Source: Helicobacter bilis (GTDB taxonomy: Bacteria > Campylobacterota > Campylobacteria > Campylobacterales > Helicobacteraceae). From it: a DNA stretch of 64,000 nucleotides. The notes below the pieces were generated by a model. That model was not told the DNA's origin. It worked only from the letters and a program-made list of their open reading frames with translations, and searched no databases. The DNA is taken from positions 992,001-1,056,000 of the forward strand of contig NZ_CP019645.1 of the NCBI RefSeq assembly GCF_001999985.1, given 5' to 3'. Shown piece by piece: positions 42,251 to 51,971 of the stretch. The position numbers were made by a program, and so were the translations under genes. How positions within the stretch are numbered: the first letter of the stretch is position 1; each line of letters starts with the position of its first letter.

Positions 42251-42538
42251 TTATATCCTTTAAACCTATGAAACTTTAATGTCGCTTATTTTAACATATT
42301 GAATGTGGTTTTTATGTTTTCATTTGAGATTCTGCATTTTTTATATGTGTTAAAACTACAATGCTAGATTTTTATTTTAGCCTTATTGTTATAGCAACAA
42401 ACATGTTTCGTAGAAGTATTTATGTGGTATGATTCGACTTAATATCTTTTCTTTTTGCAATATAAAATGATAGAATTTTTACTTAAATTATAAATATAAA
42501 AATTATATGCAATGTAGAATCTTGACTAAGGGGAGAAT

Positions 42539-43330
42539 ATGAAACAAACATATATGCAAAAAGATGAGAACGATTCGCATACAATAGATAAACCACCTAT
42601 TATTATAGGTAAAAATGTTTCTTTTAGTTACAATGGGGAAAAAATTTTTGAATCTGTAAATTTCGAGATTTTACACAAAGAATTTCTAGGAATCATAGGT
42701 CCAAATGGTGGCGGAAAAACAACTTTTATAAAAATTTTACTTGGACTTTTACCAGATTTTACAGGCGAGATTCACTATCCAAATAGAGATCTTTTTGCAA
42801 ATAAAAAAGATATAGGTTATGTGCCACAAAACACACAAATCAATATAAATTTTCCCATAATGGTAATAGAAATAGTAGAAATGGGTATATTAGAAACAAG
42901 AATATTTGGATATAGAGTAAATAAGAAACAAAGAATGCGGACTTTTGAGATTCTAAGCAAACTAGGTATTGAGAATCTTGCATATAAAAAAGTCAGTGAT
43001 CTAAGCGGCGGACAAAGACAAAGAGTGTTTATAGCCCGTGCATTAATCGGCAATCCAAAGCTGTTAATTTTAGATGAACCAACATCAAATATAGACACAC
43101 AAACGCAACTTGAGATATATAAAATATTAAAAACAATTAACGAATTTCATACTATAATTACGATCAGTCACGATATACCCATAACTTTAGAGTATGCGAC
43201 AAGAATTTTGCATATTAATAGGGCAATTCATAGCCATGAAACACCACACATTACGCTGAATAAAGATGGTCATATTTGTGAAATAGATATTTTTCAAGAT
43301 TTTGCAAAGAATTGTAGCGAAGGGAGATAG
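42539..43330 (+). CDS. Metal-type (ZnuC-like) ABC transporter ATP-binding protein without adjacent permease
   Basis: This 263-residue ATPase has Walker A GPNGGGKTT (about residues 57-65), Q-loop YVPQNT, signature LSGGQRQRV, Walker B LLILDEPTSNID and switch His in ITISHD. The GPNGGGKTT form and the TIxISHD ending are typical of zinc/manganese importers. No permease or binding protein is adjacent. The next gene, 3 bases on, is mqo. GGGGAG precedes the ATG. Confidence 0.75.
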   Translation: MKQTYMQKDENDSHTIDKPPIIIGKNVSFSYNGEKIFESVNFEILHKEFLGIIGPNGGGKTTFIKILLGLLPDFTGEIHYPNRDLFANKKDIGYVPQNTQININFPIMVIEIVEMGILETRIFGYRVNKKQRMRTFEILSKLGIENLAYKKVSDLSGGQRQRVFIARALIGNPKLLILDEPTSNIDTQTQLEIYKILKTINEFHTIITISHDIPITLEYATRILHINRAIHSHETPHITLNKDGHICEIDIFQDFAKNCSEGR

Positions 43331-43333
43331 GTA

Positions 43334-44680
43334 ATGAATGAGTTTGATGTCGTCATTATTGGCGGTGGAGTGAGTGGTTGTTGCACTTTTTACACATTAA
43401 CAGAATATAGCGATATAAAGAAAATCGCAATCATAGAAAAAGAAACAAAACTAGCACAAATAAGCTCAAGCCATAAGGCAAATTCACAAACAATACATGA
43501 TGGTTCTATAGAAACAAATTATAGTGCTGAAAAAGCCAGAAAAGTAAAGTTATCCGCACAAAAAGTTCGCAATTTTTGTTTGAAAGAAAACCTGCAAAAC
43601 AAAGTCATTTATAATATGCAAAAAATGGCAATAGGTGTGGGTGATCATGAATGTGAAGTTATGACGAAAAGACATGAAGATTTTCAACATATTTTTCCCG
43701 GGTTAAAATTTTATACAAAAGAAGATATTAAGGTTATGGAGCCAAAAGTTATAGAAGGGAAAAGTGGTGGGGATAGACCTGAAAATGTAGTTGGTTCTGG
43801 TTTTGATTCTGATTGGTGTGCAGTAAATTATGAGGCTTTGAGTGAGTATTTCATACAAAAAGCAAAAGACAAAAATCCACAAAATGAAGTATTTTTAGGC
43901 TTTCGTGTCAATAGGATTGAAGCAAAGAATACAGGTTATGCTGTTGTTGGTGCAGATGGCAGAGAGATTTATGCGAAATTTGTGCTTGTTGATGCTGGTT
44001 CATATTCATTGCCTCTTGCTCAAAGGGCTGGTTATGGTTTAGATCTTGGTTGTTTGCCTGTTGGCGGTGAGTTTTATTTCGCACCAAATCTTTTAAAGGG
44101 AAAAGTGTATGGTGTGCAAAATCCTAAGCTTCCATTTGCAGCATTGCATGGTGACCCTGATGTATTCGTGGAGGGTAAAACAAGACTTGGACCAACCGCA
44201 CTTGCTACACTGCGACTTGAGAATAGCAAACATTTCTTTGATGTCCTTAGCCCAGATTTATTAAAGCTTGATCTACACCTAGATGTGATTAAAGTTACTT
44301 ATGATTTATTGAGTGATTCTGAAATTAGGAATTATATCTTGCGTAATATTTTCTTCCATCTGCCTTTCTTTGGCAAAAGGCTTTTCATAAAAGACGCACA
44401 AAAGATTATCCCTTCACTGAAACTAGAAGACATTACATTTGCGAAAGGCTATGGTGAAGTGCGACCACAAGTCGTTGATAGGACAGCTAAAAAACTTGAG
44501 TTAGGTGAAAAGAAGATACGCACAGGAAAAGGCATGACTTTCAATATGACACCTTCACCGGGTGCGACCTCATGTTTGCAAAATGCAATGATAGATTCTG
44601 AAGAAATCGTTGCATTTTTACACGCAAACTTTGATAAAGAAAGATTCTTAAAAGAATTATCACCAGAAGAATTGCAATAG
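43334..44680 (+). CDS. mqo: Malate:quinone oxidoreductase family (FAD-dependent)
   Basis: This 448-residue protein opens with the FAD-binding [17 protein letters not shown] and has the MQO-like [17 protein letters not shown]. The C-terminal block [16 protein letters not shown] is also present. It oxidises malate to oxaloacetate and feeds electrons to menaquinone at the inner membrane, replacing malate dehydrogenase in Helicobacter. The length is close to H. pylori MQO (450). GGAG at the end of the upstream ATPase gene serves as its ribosome-binding site, so the two are co-transcribed. Confidence 0.85.
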   Translation: MNEFDVVIIGGGVSGCCTFYTLTEYSDIKKIAIIEKETKLAQISSSHKANSQTIHDGSIETNYSAEKARKVKLSAQKVRNFCLKENLQNKVIYNMQKMAIGVGDHECEVMTKRHEDFQHIFPGLKFYTKEDIKVMEPKVIEGKSGGDRPENVVGSGFDSDWCAVNYEALSEYFIQKAKDKNPQNEVFLGFRVNRIEAKNTGYAVVGADGREIYAKFVLVDAGSYSLPLAQRAGYGLDLGCLPVGGEFYFAPNLLKGKVYGVQNPKLPFAALHGDPDVFVEGKTRLGPTALATLRLENSKHFFDVLSPDLLKLDLHLDVIKVTYDLLSDSEIRNYILRNIFFHLPFFGKRLFIKDAQKIIPSLKLEDITFAKGYGEVRPQVVDRTAKKLELGEKKIRTGKGMTFNMTPSPGATSCLQNAMIDSEEIVAFLHANFDKERFLKELSPEELQ

Positions 44681-44774
44681 ATTTATATCTGTCAATCTAT
44701 GTGGGAGATTGTAATCCCACAATCTACTTTTTCTACTATTTTTCAAAGACTGATGAAGCACATCGATATACATA

Positions 44775-44798
44775 TAAGAGAATGAGTGTATTCTCTTA
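44775..44798 (+). terminator. 9-bp perfect hairpin downstream of mqo
   Basis: TAAGAGAAT and ATTCTCTTA flank GAGTGT. CTTGTAGCTTTTT follows. A second, weaker hairpin (GTGGGA/TCCCAC, 44701-44720) lies closer to the mqo stop. Together they probably end the mqo transcript and may also face metA readthrough. Confidence 0.5.
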
Positions 44799-45036
44799 CT
44801 TGTAGCTTTTTACATTGATTAAAAATTTAATGATTGTCGCAGCTCACTTAAAAATGCGAAAGTTTTTTAGAATCTTGTTTGTAAATTGACTTTATATATA
44901 TTGGATTCTGAAAGCCATTTTTTGCACCCCGATGATGATATTTAGGATTTTGTAGGTTTATTAATGCTTGCAGCTTTGCTTTTGTGTCTTGCATTTTTGC
45001 ACGATTTTTACTTGATTCTATTTGTTGATACACACC

Positions 45037-45918
45037 CTATAACACAAAAGGCGTGTCCTGATACACAGAAAAATTAAGCCAATTTGAGAAAAGCACACTC
45101 GCACTTGACTTCCACGAGAGTATCGGCTCCCCATCTTCTCCAAAATAATCAAGCGGTTTTGCTATCTCTAAGCCTTTATTTATATCTCGCTCATATTCCA
45201 AACGCAATGTGTCTTTAGCGTATTCTGGGTGGGCTAGGATATAAAAGTCCTTTTCATCTTTTAACGCGCTAATGCCACAAAGCTCGCTCTCTAATAGAAT
45301 CTTAAGTTTAGAGTTTCTAACCGCATTTTCATCAATCCCAGCGTGTCTTGAATGGGGCATTCTCACAATAGAATCTAGCCCATTTAAAAGCAAATCTTGC
45401 GTAACAATTTTGTGTGGAAACACACCAAACACTTTGCTATCTAGCATAACCTTTTCAATGTTATGGAAGTGATATAGCCCTGCCATAGCCCCCCAGCATA
45501 GATACATCGTGCTTGTGCAATGGCTTTTGAGATAGTCCATAATCTCTTGTATCTCACTCCAATACGCCACATTTTCAAACTCCAAATGCTCAATGGGCGC
45601 ACCTGTAACAATCGCTCCATCAAACCGCCGCCCTTTAACTTCGCTAAAATTCACATAGAATCTATCTAAATGGCTTTTTGGCGTGTTTGTGCCGATGTAA
45701 CTTGCTGTGGATAAAAGCGTGATTTTCACCTGCAAAGGCGAGTTTGCAAGCAGACTTAGAATCTGATTTTCTGTTTCAATCTTTGTAGGCATAAGGTTGA
45801 TTAAAAGCACTTCAAGCGTCCTAATATCTTGCGTTTTAGCCCTTTTTGCCCCCATAATAAAGGCATTTTGACTAAGCAGGGAATAGGCTGGAATATCTTC
45901 TGGGATAACAATGGGCAT
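45037..45918 (-). CDS. metA: Homoserine O-acetyltransferase (MetA family)
   Basis: This 293-residue enzyme activates homoserine for methionine synthesis. It has the catalytic Cys141 in MYLCWGAMAGLYH and the His in LAHPEYAKD. The family signature is MPTKIETENQIL. The residue that sets acyl-donor choice in this family is Glu110 here (TGAPIEHLEF). Gly at that place marks succinyl users and Glu marks acetyl users. This fits the O-acetylhomoserine-using MetY encoded 18 bases upstream in the same operon. Confidence 0.93.
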   Translation of the reverse strand: MPIVIPEDIPAYSLLSQNAFIMGAKRAKTQDIRTLEVLLINLMPTKIETENQILSLLANSPLQVKITLLSTASYIGTNTPKSHLDRFYVNFSEVKGRRFDGAIVTGAPIEHLEFENVAYWSEIQEIMDYLKSHCTSTMYLCWGAMAGLYHFHNIEKVMLDSKVFGVFPHKIVTQDLLLNGLDSIVRMPHSRHAGIDENAVRNSKLKILLESELCGISALKDEKDFYILAHPEYAKDTLRLEYERDINKGLEIAKPLDYFGEDGEPILSWKSSASVLFSNWLNFSVYQDTPFVL

Positions 45919-45936
45919 TTTTGCTCCTTTTAGATT

Positions 45937-47226
45937 CTATTTTTCTATTGCCTGTTTTAAATCGGCGATTAAATCCTTGCTAGATTCTAGCCCTATGCTT
46001 AGTCTAATCGTGCAGGGTGTGATACCCCCGCTTTGAAGCTCTTTTTCACTTAGTTGAGAATGCGTAGTAGAAGCGGGGTGAATGATTAAAGACTTTGAAT
46101 CCCCGATATTTACCACCATAGCAAAAATCTCTGTGCTATTGCAAATCTTTTGTGCCGCCTCATAACTTTGTGCTTCAAAGCTAATGAGCCCGGAGCTTTG
46201 AGAATCTGCATAATATTTTTGCAAAAGGGCGTGATATGGGCTAGATTCTAATCCCGGATAGGCTACACTTTTAACCAAGCTATGAGATTCTAAGAATCTT
46301 GCTACATCTAAGGCATTTTGACTATGCTTTTTAATGCGAAGTTCCAAAGTTTCTAGCCCTTGTAATAGAATCCACGCTGATTGCGGGGAGAGTGTCGCAC
46401 CGATATTTCTAAGCCATTCAGTGATAAGGCGAATGCTAAAGCAAGGCAGGGGTAGTGAAGCATAGACTAGCCCGTGATAACTCGCATCTGGGGTATTAAA
46501 CGCAGGATAGCGTGGGTTATCTTTAAGTAGCTCGTTGAGTCCTGCTCGCTCAATCACAGCTCCGCCCAATGCACTGCCCTGCCCATTGACATACTTACTA
46601 AGGCTATGCACGGAAATATCCACGCCAAAATCAAAAGGCTTGTGTAAAAAGGCAGTCGCCACCGTGTTATCACAAATGCTTATAATGCCGTGCTTTTTAG
46701 CAATGGCGGTAATAGCGGTGCTATCAGCGATTGAAATAATGGGATTTGAAATGCTTTCAAAAAAAATCGCCTTTGTTTTAGAATCTATCACAGATTCTAA
46801 AGAAGCGATATTATCAATATCAAATGTCCTAGCCTCAATGCCAAAGCGTTTCAGCGTATGGGTAAAAAGCGTTTGTGTACCGCCATAGATTTTATTCGCA
46901 AAGATGATATTATCGCCACTCTCCGCACAATTTGCTATCGCATAGAAAATCGCCGCACTCCCACTTGAAGTAGGCACGCCAAAGATTCCACCCTCAACCG
47001 CTGCAAGTCTCGCACCTAGCACATCGGTTGTTGGGTTTGTCAAACGCGTGTAGATATTGCCTAGCTCTTTTAGTCCAAATCGTGCTGCGGCTTGCTCTAA
47101 ACTCTCAAAGCAATAAGCGGTGTTTTGATAGATTGGCACACTCATTGTGCGTTGCGTGTCATAGGTGTATCCTGCGTGCAGGGCGAGTGTGTCTTGGGTG
47201 TAGTGAGTATGCTTTAAATTTGCCAT
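45937..47226 (-). CDS. metY: O-acetylhomoserine sulfhydrylase
   Basis: This PLP enzyme makes homocysteine from O-acetylhomoserine and sulfide. Motifs are IYQNTAYCFESLEQAAARF, YTRLTNPTTDVLG, ICDNTVATAFLHKP and the PLP-lysine block HSLSKYVNGQGSALGG. The frame extends to 47280, but the ATG at 47226 has AAGGAG at good spacing and gives 429 residues, the family's usual size. metA follows. The upstream region carries a dispersed palindromic repeat. Confidence 0.93.
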   Translation of the reverse strand: MANLKHTHYTQDTLALHAGYTYDTQRTMSVPIYQNTAYCFESLEQAAARFGLKELGNIYTRLTNPTTDVLGARLAAVEGGIFGVPTSSGSAAIFYAIANCAESGDNIIFANKIYGGTQTLFTHTLKRFGIEARTFDIDNIASLESVIDSKTKAIFFESISNPIISIADSTAITAIAKKHGIISICDNTVATAFLHKPFDFGVDISVHSLSKYVNGQGSALGGAVIERAGLNELLKDNPRYPAFNTPDASYHGLVYASLPLPCFSIRLITEWLRNIGATLSPQSAWILLQGLETLELRIKKHSQNALDVARFLESHSLVKSVAYPGLESSPYHALLQKYYADSQSSGLISFEAQSYEAAQKICNSTEIFAMVVNIGDSKSLIIHPASTTHSQLSEKELQSGGITPCTIRLSIGLESSKDLIADLKQAIEK

Positions 47227-47829
47227 TGTTGTTCTCCTTATTTTGTGTTTGTCTTTTTGGTGTTTTTTGCAGATTTGCAAGTGTGGATTTGTTGCTCCGC
47301 AACTGCATCTGCGGTGTCGGCTCGGTCATTTGCCTTTAGCAAACTCCCTTCGCCTCCACCTTGAAAACTACAAAACGAAGTTTCTTTAGAAAAATCACTC
47401 AAAAATACTGCCGCAAAACTACTTTTCGCTTCTTTGGTGCTTGTAGAATCTTTGTCGATTTAGAATCTACATTTCTACTAGCTTTTACCTAAAAAACCTT
47501 GTTTTTGCTTTAAAGATTCTAACCTTGTGAGACTTTATTTATTTCACATTAAAGTAATATAGAATTATTTTTAAAAAATATTCTAAACTTTAAAATATAG
47601 AATCTTACTTTAGAAATTAAGTTCTAAATTAATAGGCATATTAACACAAAAAAATGAAAATACAATATGTAATATATAAAAAATTACAAAAAATATAAAG
47701 AATGTTACTTTTTTAATCTATTGAAATATGGCTAATTAGTTTCTGTGTGTTATTAAAAAAAATAAAAATGTGAGTAAATAGGGGGCGACTCAATAAGTCT
47801 AAATGAGTTTGTGATGTTTGCTATTTAAG
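47227..47829. other. Intergenic region upstream of metY
   Basis: The left part (47237-47460) is richer in GC than its surroundings and carries the fourth copy of the palindromic repeat. On the minus strand it is an open frame of about 65 codons without a start, ending just before the metY ribosome-binding site. The right part (47500-47829) is very AT-rich with no gene. The accA 3' end borders it. Confidence 0.55.
47326..47354. repeat. Dispersed palindromic repeat, copy C, upstream of metY
   Basis: Core TCATTTGCCTTTAGCAAA then CTCCCTTCGCC. Arms TTTGC/GCAAA replace TTACC/GGTAA of the carbamoyltransferase copies, with both sides changed so that pairing is kept. Confidence 0.8.
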
Positions 47830-48759
47830 CTATTGTTGAAAAGAGCCATAACGCATAAGCTTGTCATAGCGTTTTGCAAGATGGTTTGGAGTGTTTCTTA
47901 TTTGTTCTAAAGATTCAAGAAAATAAGCCTTGATTTTCTCTGCAGCTGCTACTTTATCTCTGTGAGCGCCACTCAAAGGTTCTTGTATGATATCATCGAT
48001 TAAGTTAGCTTTTTTTAATTCTTGTGGAGTTATTTTCATAGCTTTTGTTGCGGCTTCAATCTTTGTTGGATCATTCCACAAAATCGCAGCACAACCCTCT
48101 GGGGATATAACGCTAAAGATAGAATACTCCATCATGGCTAACCTATCTGCTACGCCGATAGCTAAAGCACCACCGCTTCCACCTTCACCAATAACAATGG
48201 ATATAGTTGGCACTTGTAGCATGGCAAAATCCTGCAGATTCTTTGCGATAGCTTCGCTCTGCCCTCTCTCTTCAGCTCCAAGCCCGGGATAAGCCCCCGC
48301 AGTATCGACAAGCATAAGCACAGGAATATTAAATTTTTCTGCCATTTTTGCTATTCTCAACGCCTTGCGATAGCCTTCTGGGTGGGGCATACCAAAGTTT
48401 CTTGTAATCTTATTTTTTGTGCCACGCCCCTTTTCTTCGCCGATAACAATAACGCGTTCGTTCTCAATCTTTCCCAAAAAGCATACTATTGCCTTATCAT
48501 CTCGAAAATGGCGATCGCCAAAAATCTCATAAGAATCTTGCATAATCAATTCAATATAATCAAGGGCGTAGGGTCTGTCTGGATGTCTTGCTAATTGTAA
48601 TTTTTGATAGTCATTCAAATTTGCATAGATTTTTTTCATTTCATCTTGCAAGTCTTTTTGTAGAATTGACACTGCGGCATTATCATTTCGCAATGTTGCT
48701 GATTCTATATCTTCTTGTAAAAGCTTTAAACGCTGCTCAAAATCTAAATATGTAGCCAT
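47830..48759 (-). CDS. accA: Acetyl-CoA carboxylase carboxyltransferase subunit alpha
   Basis: This 309-residue subunit, together with AccD (not here), transfers CO2 to acetyl-CoA for fatty acid synthesis. Signatures are [57 protein letters not shown] and [21 protein letters not shown] lies upstream in frame, but the ATG at 48759 shares bases with the fabF stop (TAATG), the normal coupling in acpP-fabF-accA. Confidence 0.96.
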   Translation of the reverse strand: MATYLDFEQRLKLLQEDIESATLRNDNAAVSILQKDLQDEMKKIYANLNDYQKLQLARHPDRPYALDYIELIMQDSYEIFGDRHFRDDKAIVCFLGKIENERVIVIGEEKGRGTKNKITRNFGMPHPEGYRKALRIAKMAEKFNIPVLMLVDTAGAYPGLGAEERGQSEAIAKNLQDFAMLQVPTISIVIGEGGSGGALAIGVADRLAMMEYSIFSVISPEGCAAILWNDPTKIEAATKAMKITPQELKKANLIDDIIQEPLSGAHRDKVAAAEKIKAYFLESLEQIRNTPNHLAKRYDKLMRYGSFQQ

Positions 48760-50012
48760 TATTGACACTTTTTGAAAATCACAACACCATTTGTGCCACC
48801 AAAGCCAAATGAATTACTCATAACACTTTGAAGTGTAGCGGAACGAGCGACATTTGGGACATAGTCAAGATCGCAGAGATCATCTTTTTCTTCTTGATTA
48901 ATAGTTGGTGGTATTACGCCTTTTTCCATAGCCATAAGCGATATAACCGCTTCAATAGCACCAGCTGCACCTAAACAATGCCCTATTTGTCCTTTTGTAG
49001 AGCTGACAGGTGGGACATCGTTGTCAAATACACGCTTTAATGCTTGAGTTTCATGCACATCATTATAATATGTGCTTGTGCCATGTGCATTCACATAGTC
49101 GGGCTTAATATTTGCCATTTGCAAGGCTTGTTTCATAGCGCGATACGCACCCTCGCCTTCTGGAGCAGGGGTTGTAATATGATTTGCATCACCACTCTCA
49201 CCAAAGCCACATAACTCACCATAAATATATGCACCACGCGATTTTGCACTCTCATAATCTTCAAGCACCAATGCACCTGCACCTTCACCCATAACAAAAC
49301 CATCGCGTTTTTTGTCAAATGGTCTTGATGCTTTGCTAGGCGTATCATTACATACACTCAAAGCCTTCATAGCCGCAAATCCACCAATGCCTATTTCACA
49401 AACAGAAGATTCTGCACCTACAACAAGCATTCTATCAGCACAGCCAAGCATAATAGTCTTAGCCGCTTCAATAATGCCATGTGTGCCTGCTGCACATGCA
49501 GTAACGCTTGAAAGATTCGGTCCTTTAATCCTATGTGCGATAGATACAAAGCCGCCAAGCATATTCACAAGTGCAGATGGAATGAAAAAGGGGCTAATGC
49601 GTCTTACACCCTTTGTATGCCATGCAATAGCATTGTTTTGAATGTTTTCCAAGCCACCTATGCCTGAAGCAGAGCTAATACCAAAGCGGTCGGCAACATC
49701 TGGCAAAACTTCTAAGTTTGCATTCGCAAACGACTGCTTACCTCGTGTTATGCTATCTTGCAAGGCTTCCCTAGCAGATAACAAACCAAGCTGGATAAAT
49801 CTATGTGCCTTTTTCACTTCTCTAGCATCAAGGACAGATTCTGGATCAAAGCCAACGACTTCGCCTGCAATTTGCACGGGAAAATCTGTAATATCAAAAG
49901 ATTCTATTCTTCTAATGCCACAATTTCCCTTTACAATATTGTCAAATGCAACATCTTTATTTAGCCCCAAAGCATTCACCATGCCAATGCCCGTTACTAC
50001 AACTCTTCGCAA
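48759..50012 (-). CDS. fabF: 3-oxoacyl-ACP synthase II
   Basis: This 417-residue condensing enzyme elongates acyl-ACP with malonyl-ACP. The active-site Cys is in [11 protein letters not shown] and the two His are in [11 protein letters not shown] and [12 protein letters not shown]. The N-terminus is [15 protein letters not shown] and the C-terminal [10 protein letters not shown] is typical. It is preceded by acpP (46-base gap) and overlaps accA. Confidence 0.97.
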   Translation of the reverse strand: MRRVVVTGIGMVNALGLNKDVAFDNIVKGNCGIRRIESFDITDFPVQIAGEVVGFDPESVLDAREVKKAHRFIQLGLLSAREALQDSITRGKQSFANANLEVLPDVADRFGISSASGIGGLENIQNNAIAWHTKGVRRISPFFIPSALVNMLGGFVSIAHRIKGPNLSSVTACAAGTHGIIEAAKTIMLGCADRMLVVGAESSVCEIGIGGFAAMKALSVCNDTPSKASRPFDKKRDGFVMGEGAGALVLEDYESAKSRGAYIYGELCGFGESGDANHITTPAPEGEGAYRAMKQALQMANIKPDYVNAHGTSTYYNDVHETQALKRVFDNDVPPVSSTKGQIGHCLGAAGAIEAVISLMAMEKGVIPPTINQEEKDDLCDLDYVPNVARSATLQSVMSNSFGFGGTNGVVIFKKCQ

Positions 50013-50058
50013 TATGGCTCCTTAAGCACAAATAAGTATAAAGTTTAAGTAACTCGAC

Positions 50059-50298
50059 TTACTTATTCGCAAGAATATAATCTACAACATTTTGCACGGT
50101 TTTAATTTTTTCTGCTTCTTCATCTGGAATCTTAATATTAAATTTTTCTTCCAATGCCATGATAAACTCAACAACATCAAGGCTATCTGCATTCAAATCT
50201 TTTGTAAAATCAGACTCCGGCTTAATCTCATCTGCTGCAACTTTAAGCTCACTTGCTACTAAATCTTTCACTTGATTATAAACTTCGATAGAATCCAT
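50059..50298 (-). CDS. acpP: Acyl carrier protein
   Basis: This 79-residue acidic four-helix protein has Ser39 in [14 protein letters not shown], the phosphopantetheine attachment site. It carries growing acyl chains for FabF and lipid A enzymes. First gene of acpP-fabF-accA. Confidence 0.97.
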   Translation of the reverse strand: MDSIEVYNQVKDLVASELKVAADEIKPESDFTKDLNADSLDVVEFIMALEEKFNIKIPDEEAEKIKTVQNVVDYILANK

Positions 50299-50489
50299 AC
50301 CTAAACTCCTAATTTTAAATTACTTCTTAAGTCATATTGTAGTCATACTCACTGCTTAAGAAAAGCAAAATTATACATAATAAGTGTTAATAATATCTAT
50401 AAACTTAGCTATATAACAAAATATTATAATATTTTCTTGCAATGCTTATTTGTATATCAACTCTTATTGAATGTTTTATTAAGTCTAAT

Positions 50490-51947
50490 TTATTCTAAAA
50501 TACTCTCAATCATATTATGACACAAATCTTTATTAACCGAAGAAGTCATAAGCTGTTTGTAATGATGAAGTAACATTTGCAATGAATGAGAGTTATCTAT
50601 CAAATAGTAATTTTGAATATATGCAAACAATGCTTTTTGATTAAAAATCTCTGTGCCACTTATTAGCACATTGGCGAAAGTGGCTGGTTCAAGCGGATTA
50701 TGCCCCCCAACTTTTGCAAATGCCCCACCAAGTATCACAATATCGCTGATTGCATAAAAATTAATGAGAGAACCCATCGTATCAACAAGCAAAATATCCG
50801 CATGAATCAGATCTAAGTCTAGTGTAGAATCATTTTGCAATTCACTAAGACACATGGTCTTTCCATATTGTTTGCAAAGCTGAAATACAGACTGAAACCG
50901 CTCAGGGTGTCGTGGCACAATGACTAATAGATTTTTTTTAGAATCTTTTTTTATTGTCGTATAGTCTTTAGTGGCGTTGTGAAGATGGGTTTTACATTCA
51001 TATTCTTTATTGTGATTATTTATAGAATCTAGATTCTCTACCATTTGAGTGGGTGCAGGGTGCAAGGGTGCAAACTTTATAGAATCTAGATTCTTGTCAT
51101 TTTGAGTATCCAAAACGAGTGAAAAATCTTTTTTAGATTCTGTATTTTTAGACATTTCGCTTTGCTTAATATGACAAGGTTTAGATTCCATATTTTCTAA
51201 AACTTCACTATCACTTTCCCATAATGCCTTTGCCTTACTCCACGCATTTAGCACAAATTCTTCCTCGTTTGCATGTGTGCTTGCTGCAACAATGATTAAA
51301 GATTCTGGTTTTTTATACGCTATCTTTGGTTTTATAGGGTTTAATAGCTTGAGATTCCCGATTGTTTTTACATTTTTTGCCCCCAAACTCTTTAGCCTTT
51401 CTGTGTCTTCATCGCTTTGAGATAATACAGAATCAACAAATGAAAAAAAATGTTTATAAAAGATTCTAAGCTTTTGATAGCGTTTTACGCTACGCGTTGA
51501 GATTCTAGCATTAACTAATTTTGTAGTCGCCCCCTTATGCTTTGCATATACAAATAGCATAAGCCAAAGTTCGGCTTCAAACACAAAAAGCTTTTTACAT
51601 GTCGGTGTAAATAATGGGATAAAGGTCTCAAAAGGCAAATAATCAATGCTAAGATTCTCATATTTTGCATAAAGGTCTTGTGCCTGTTTATATCCAGTCT
51701 GTGTGATAACACTAAGAAATATGCTTTGTGTTTTGGGGATAGATTCTATAAGGGTTTGCAGGGACTGCACCTCGCCCACAGAACAAGCATGTAGCCATAT
51801 ATCATAGCTTTCTTTTGAGTGATTTTTGGGGATTAAAAAACGAAGTGGAATGCTTTTTTTATATTTTTCTCTTAATGATAAAACACAAAGCAAGGGCAAT
51901 GCAAGAACATGCAAGAAACATAAAAGAGTGTAATAAATAAAAGTCAT
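50490..51947 (-). CDS. waaA: Kdo transferase with a repeat-derived in-frame insertion
   Basis: This inner-membrane enzyme adds Kdo from CMP-Kdo to lipid A. It has an N-terminal anchor (residues about 4-24), the WLHACSVGEVQSLQTLI block, VFEAELWLML, and the C-terminal domain with IVPRHPERF and GGAFAKVGGHNPLEPA. The protein has 485 residues where Helicobacter WaaA has about 393. The excess is residues about 243-337, between LNAWSKAKALWES and KKNLLVIVPRHPERF. It is Asp/Ser/Asn/Lys-rich and encoded by repeat-like DNA. It is followed downstream only by a gene-free gap. The order nif3-flgZ-waaA matches H. pylori HP0959-HP0958-HP0957. Confidence 0.9.
   Translation of the reverse strand: MTFIYYTLLCFLHVLALPLLCVLSLREKYKKSIPLRFLIPKNHSKESYDIWLHACSVGEVQSLQTLIESIPKTQSIFLSVITQTGYKQAQDLYAKYENLSIDYLPFETFIPLFTPTCKKLFVFEAELWLMLFVYAKHKGATTKLVNARISTRSVKRYQKLRIFYKHFFSFVDSVLSQSDEDTERLKSLGAKNVKTIGNLKLLNPIKPKIAYKKPESLIIVAASTHANEEEFVLNAWSKAKALWESDSEVLENMESKPCHIKQSEMSKNTESKKDFSLVLDTQNDKNLDSIKFAPLHPAPTQMVENLDSINNHNKEYECKTHLHNATKDYTTIKKDSKKNLLVIVPRHPERFQSVFQLCKQYGKTMCLSELQNDSTLDLDLIHADILLVDTMGSLINFYAISDIVILGGAFAKVGGHNPLEPATFANVLISGTEIFNQKALFAYIQNYYLIDNSHSLQMLLHHYKQLMTSSVNKDLCHNMIESILE
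51093..51179. repeat. Dispersed imperfect palindrome inside waaA
   Basis: CTTGTCATTTTGAG at 51093-51106 and CTTAATATGACAAG at 51165-51178 form opposed arms, each with a CGAGTGAA or TTCGCTTTG inner part. The same words occur between genes at 22985-23060, 19430 and 63000-63030. A GCACCC-type element (GGGTGCAGGGTGCAAGGGTGC) lies at about 51050-51071, as it does near the other copies. Confidence 0.75.
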
Positions 51948-51971
51948 TATGCCTTGTCTTTGGTTAGGTCT

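Noticed and set aside
44848-45033. 61-codon minus-strand frame 3 bases after metA (MYQQIESSKNRAK...)
   Set aside because: GTG start, no family, and composition like nearby intergenic repeat DNA. Coupling to metA is possible but the sequence offers no support.
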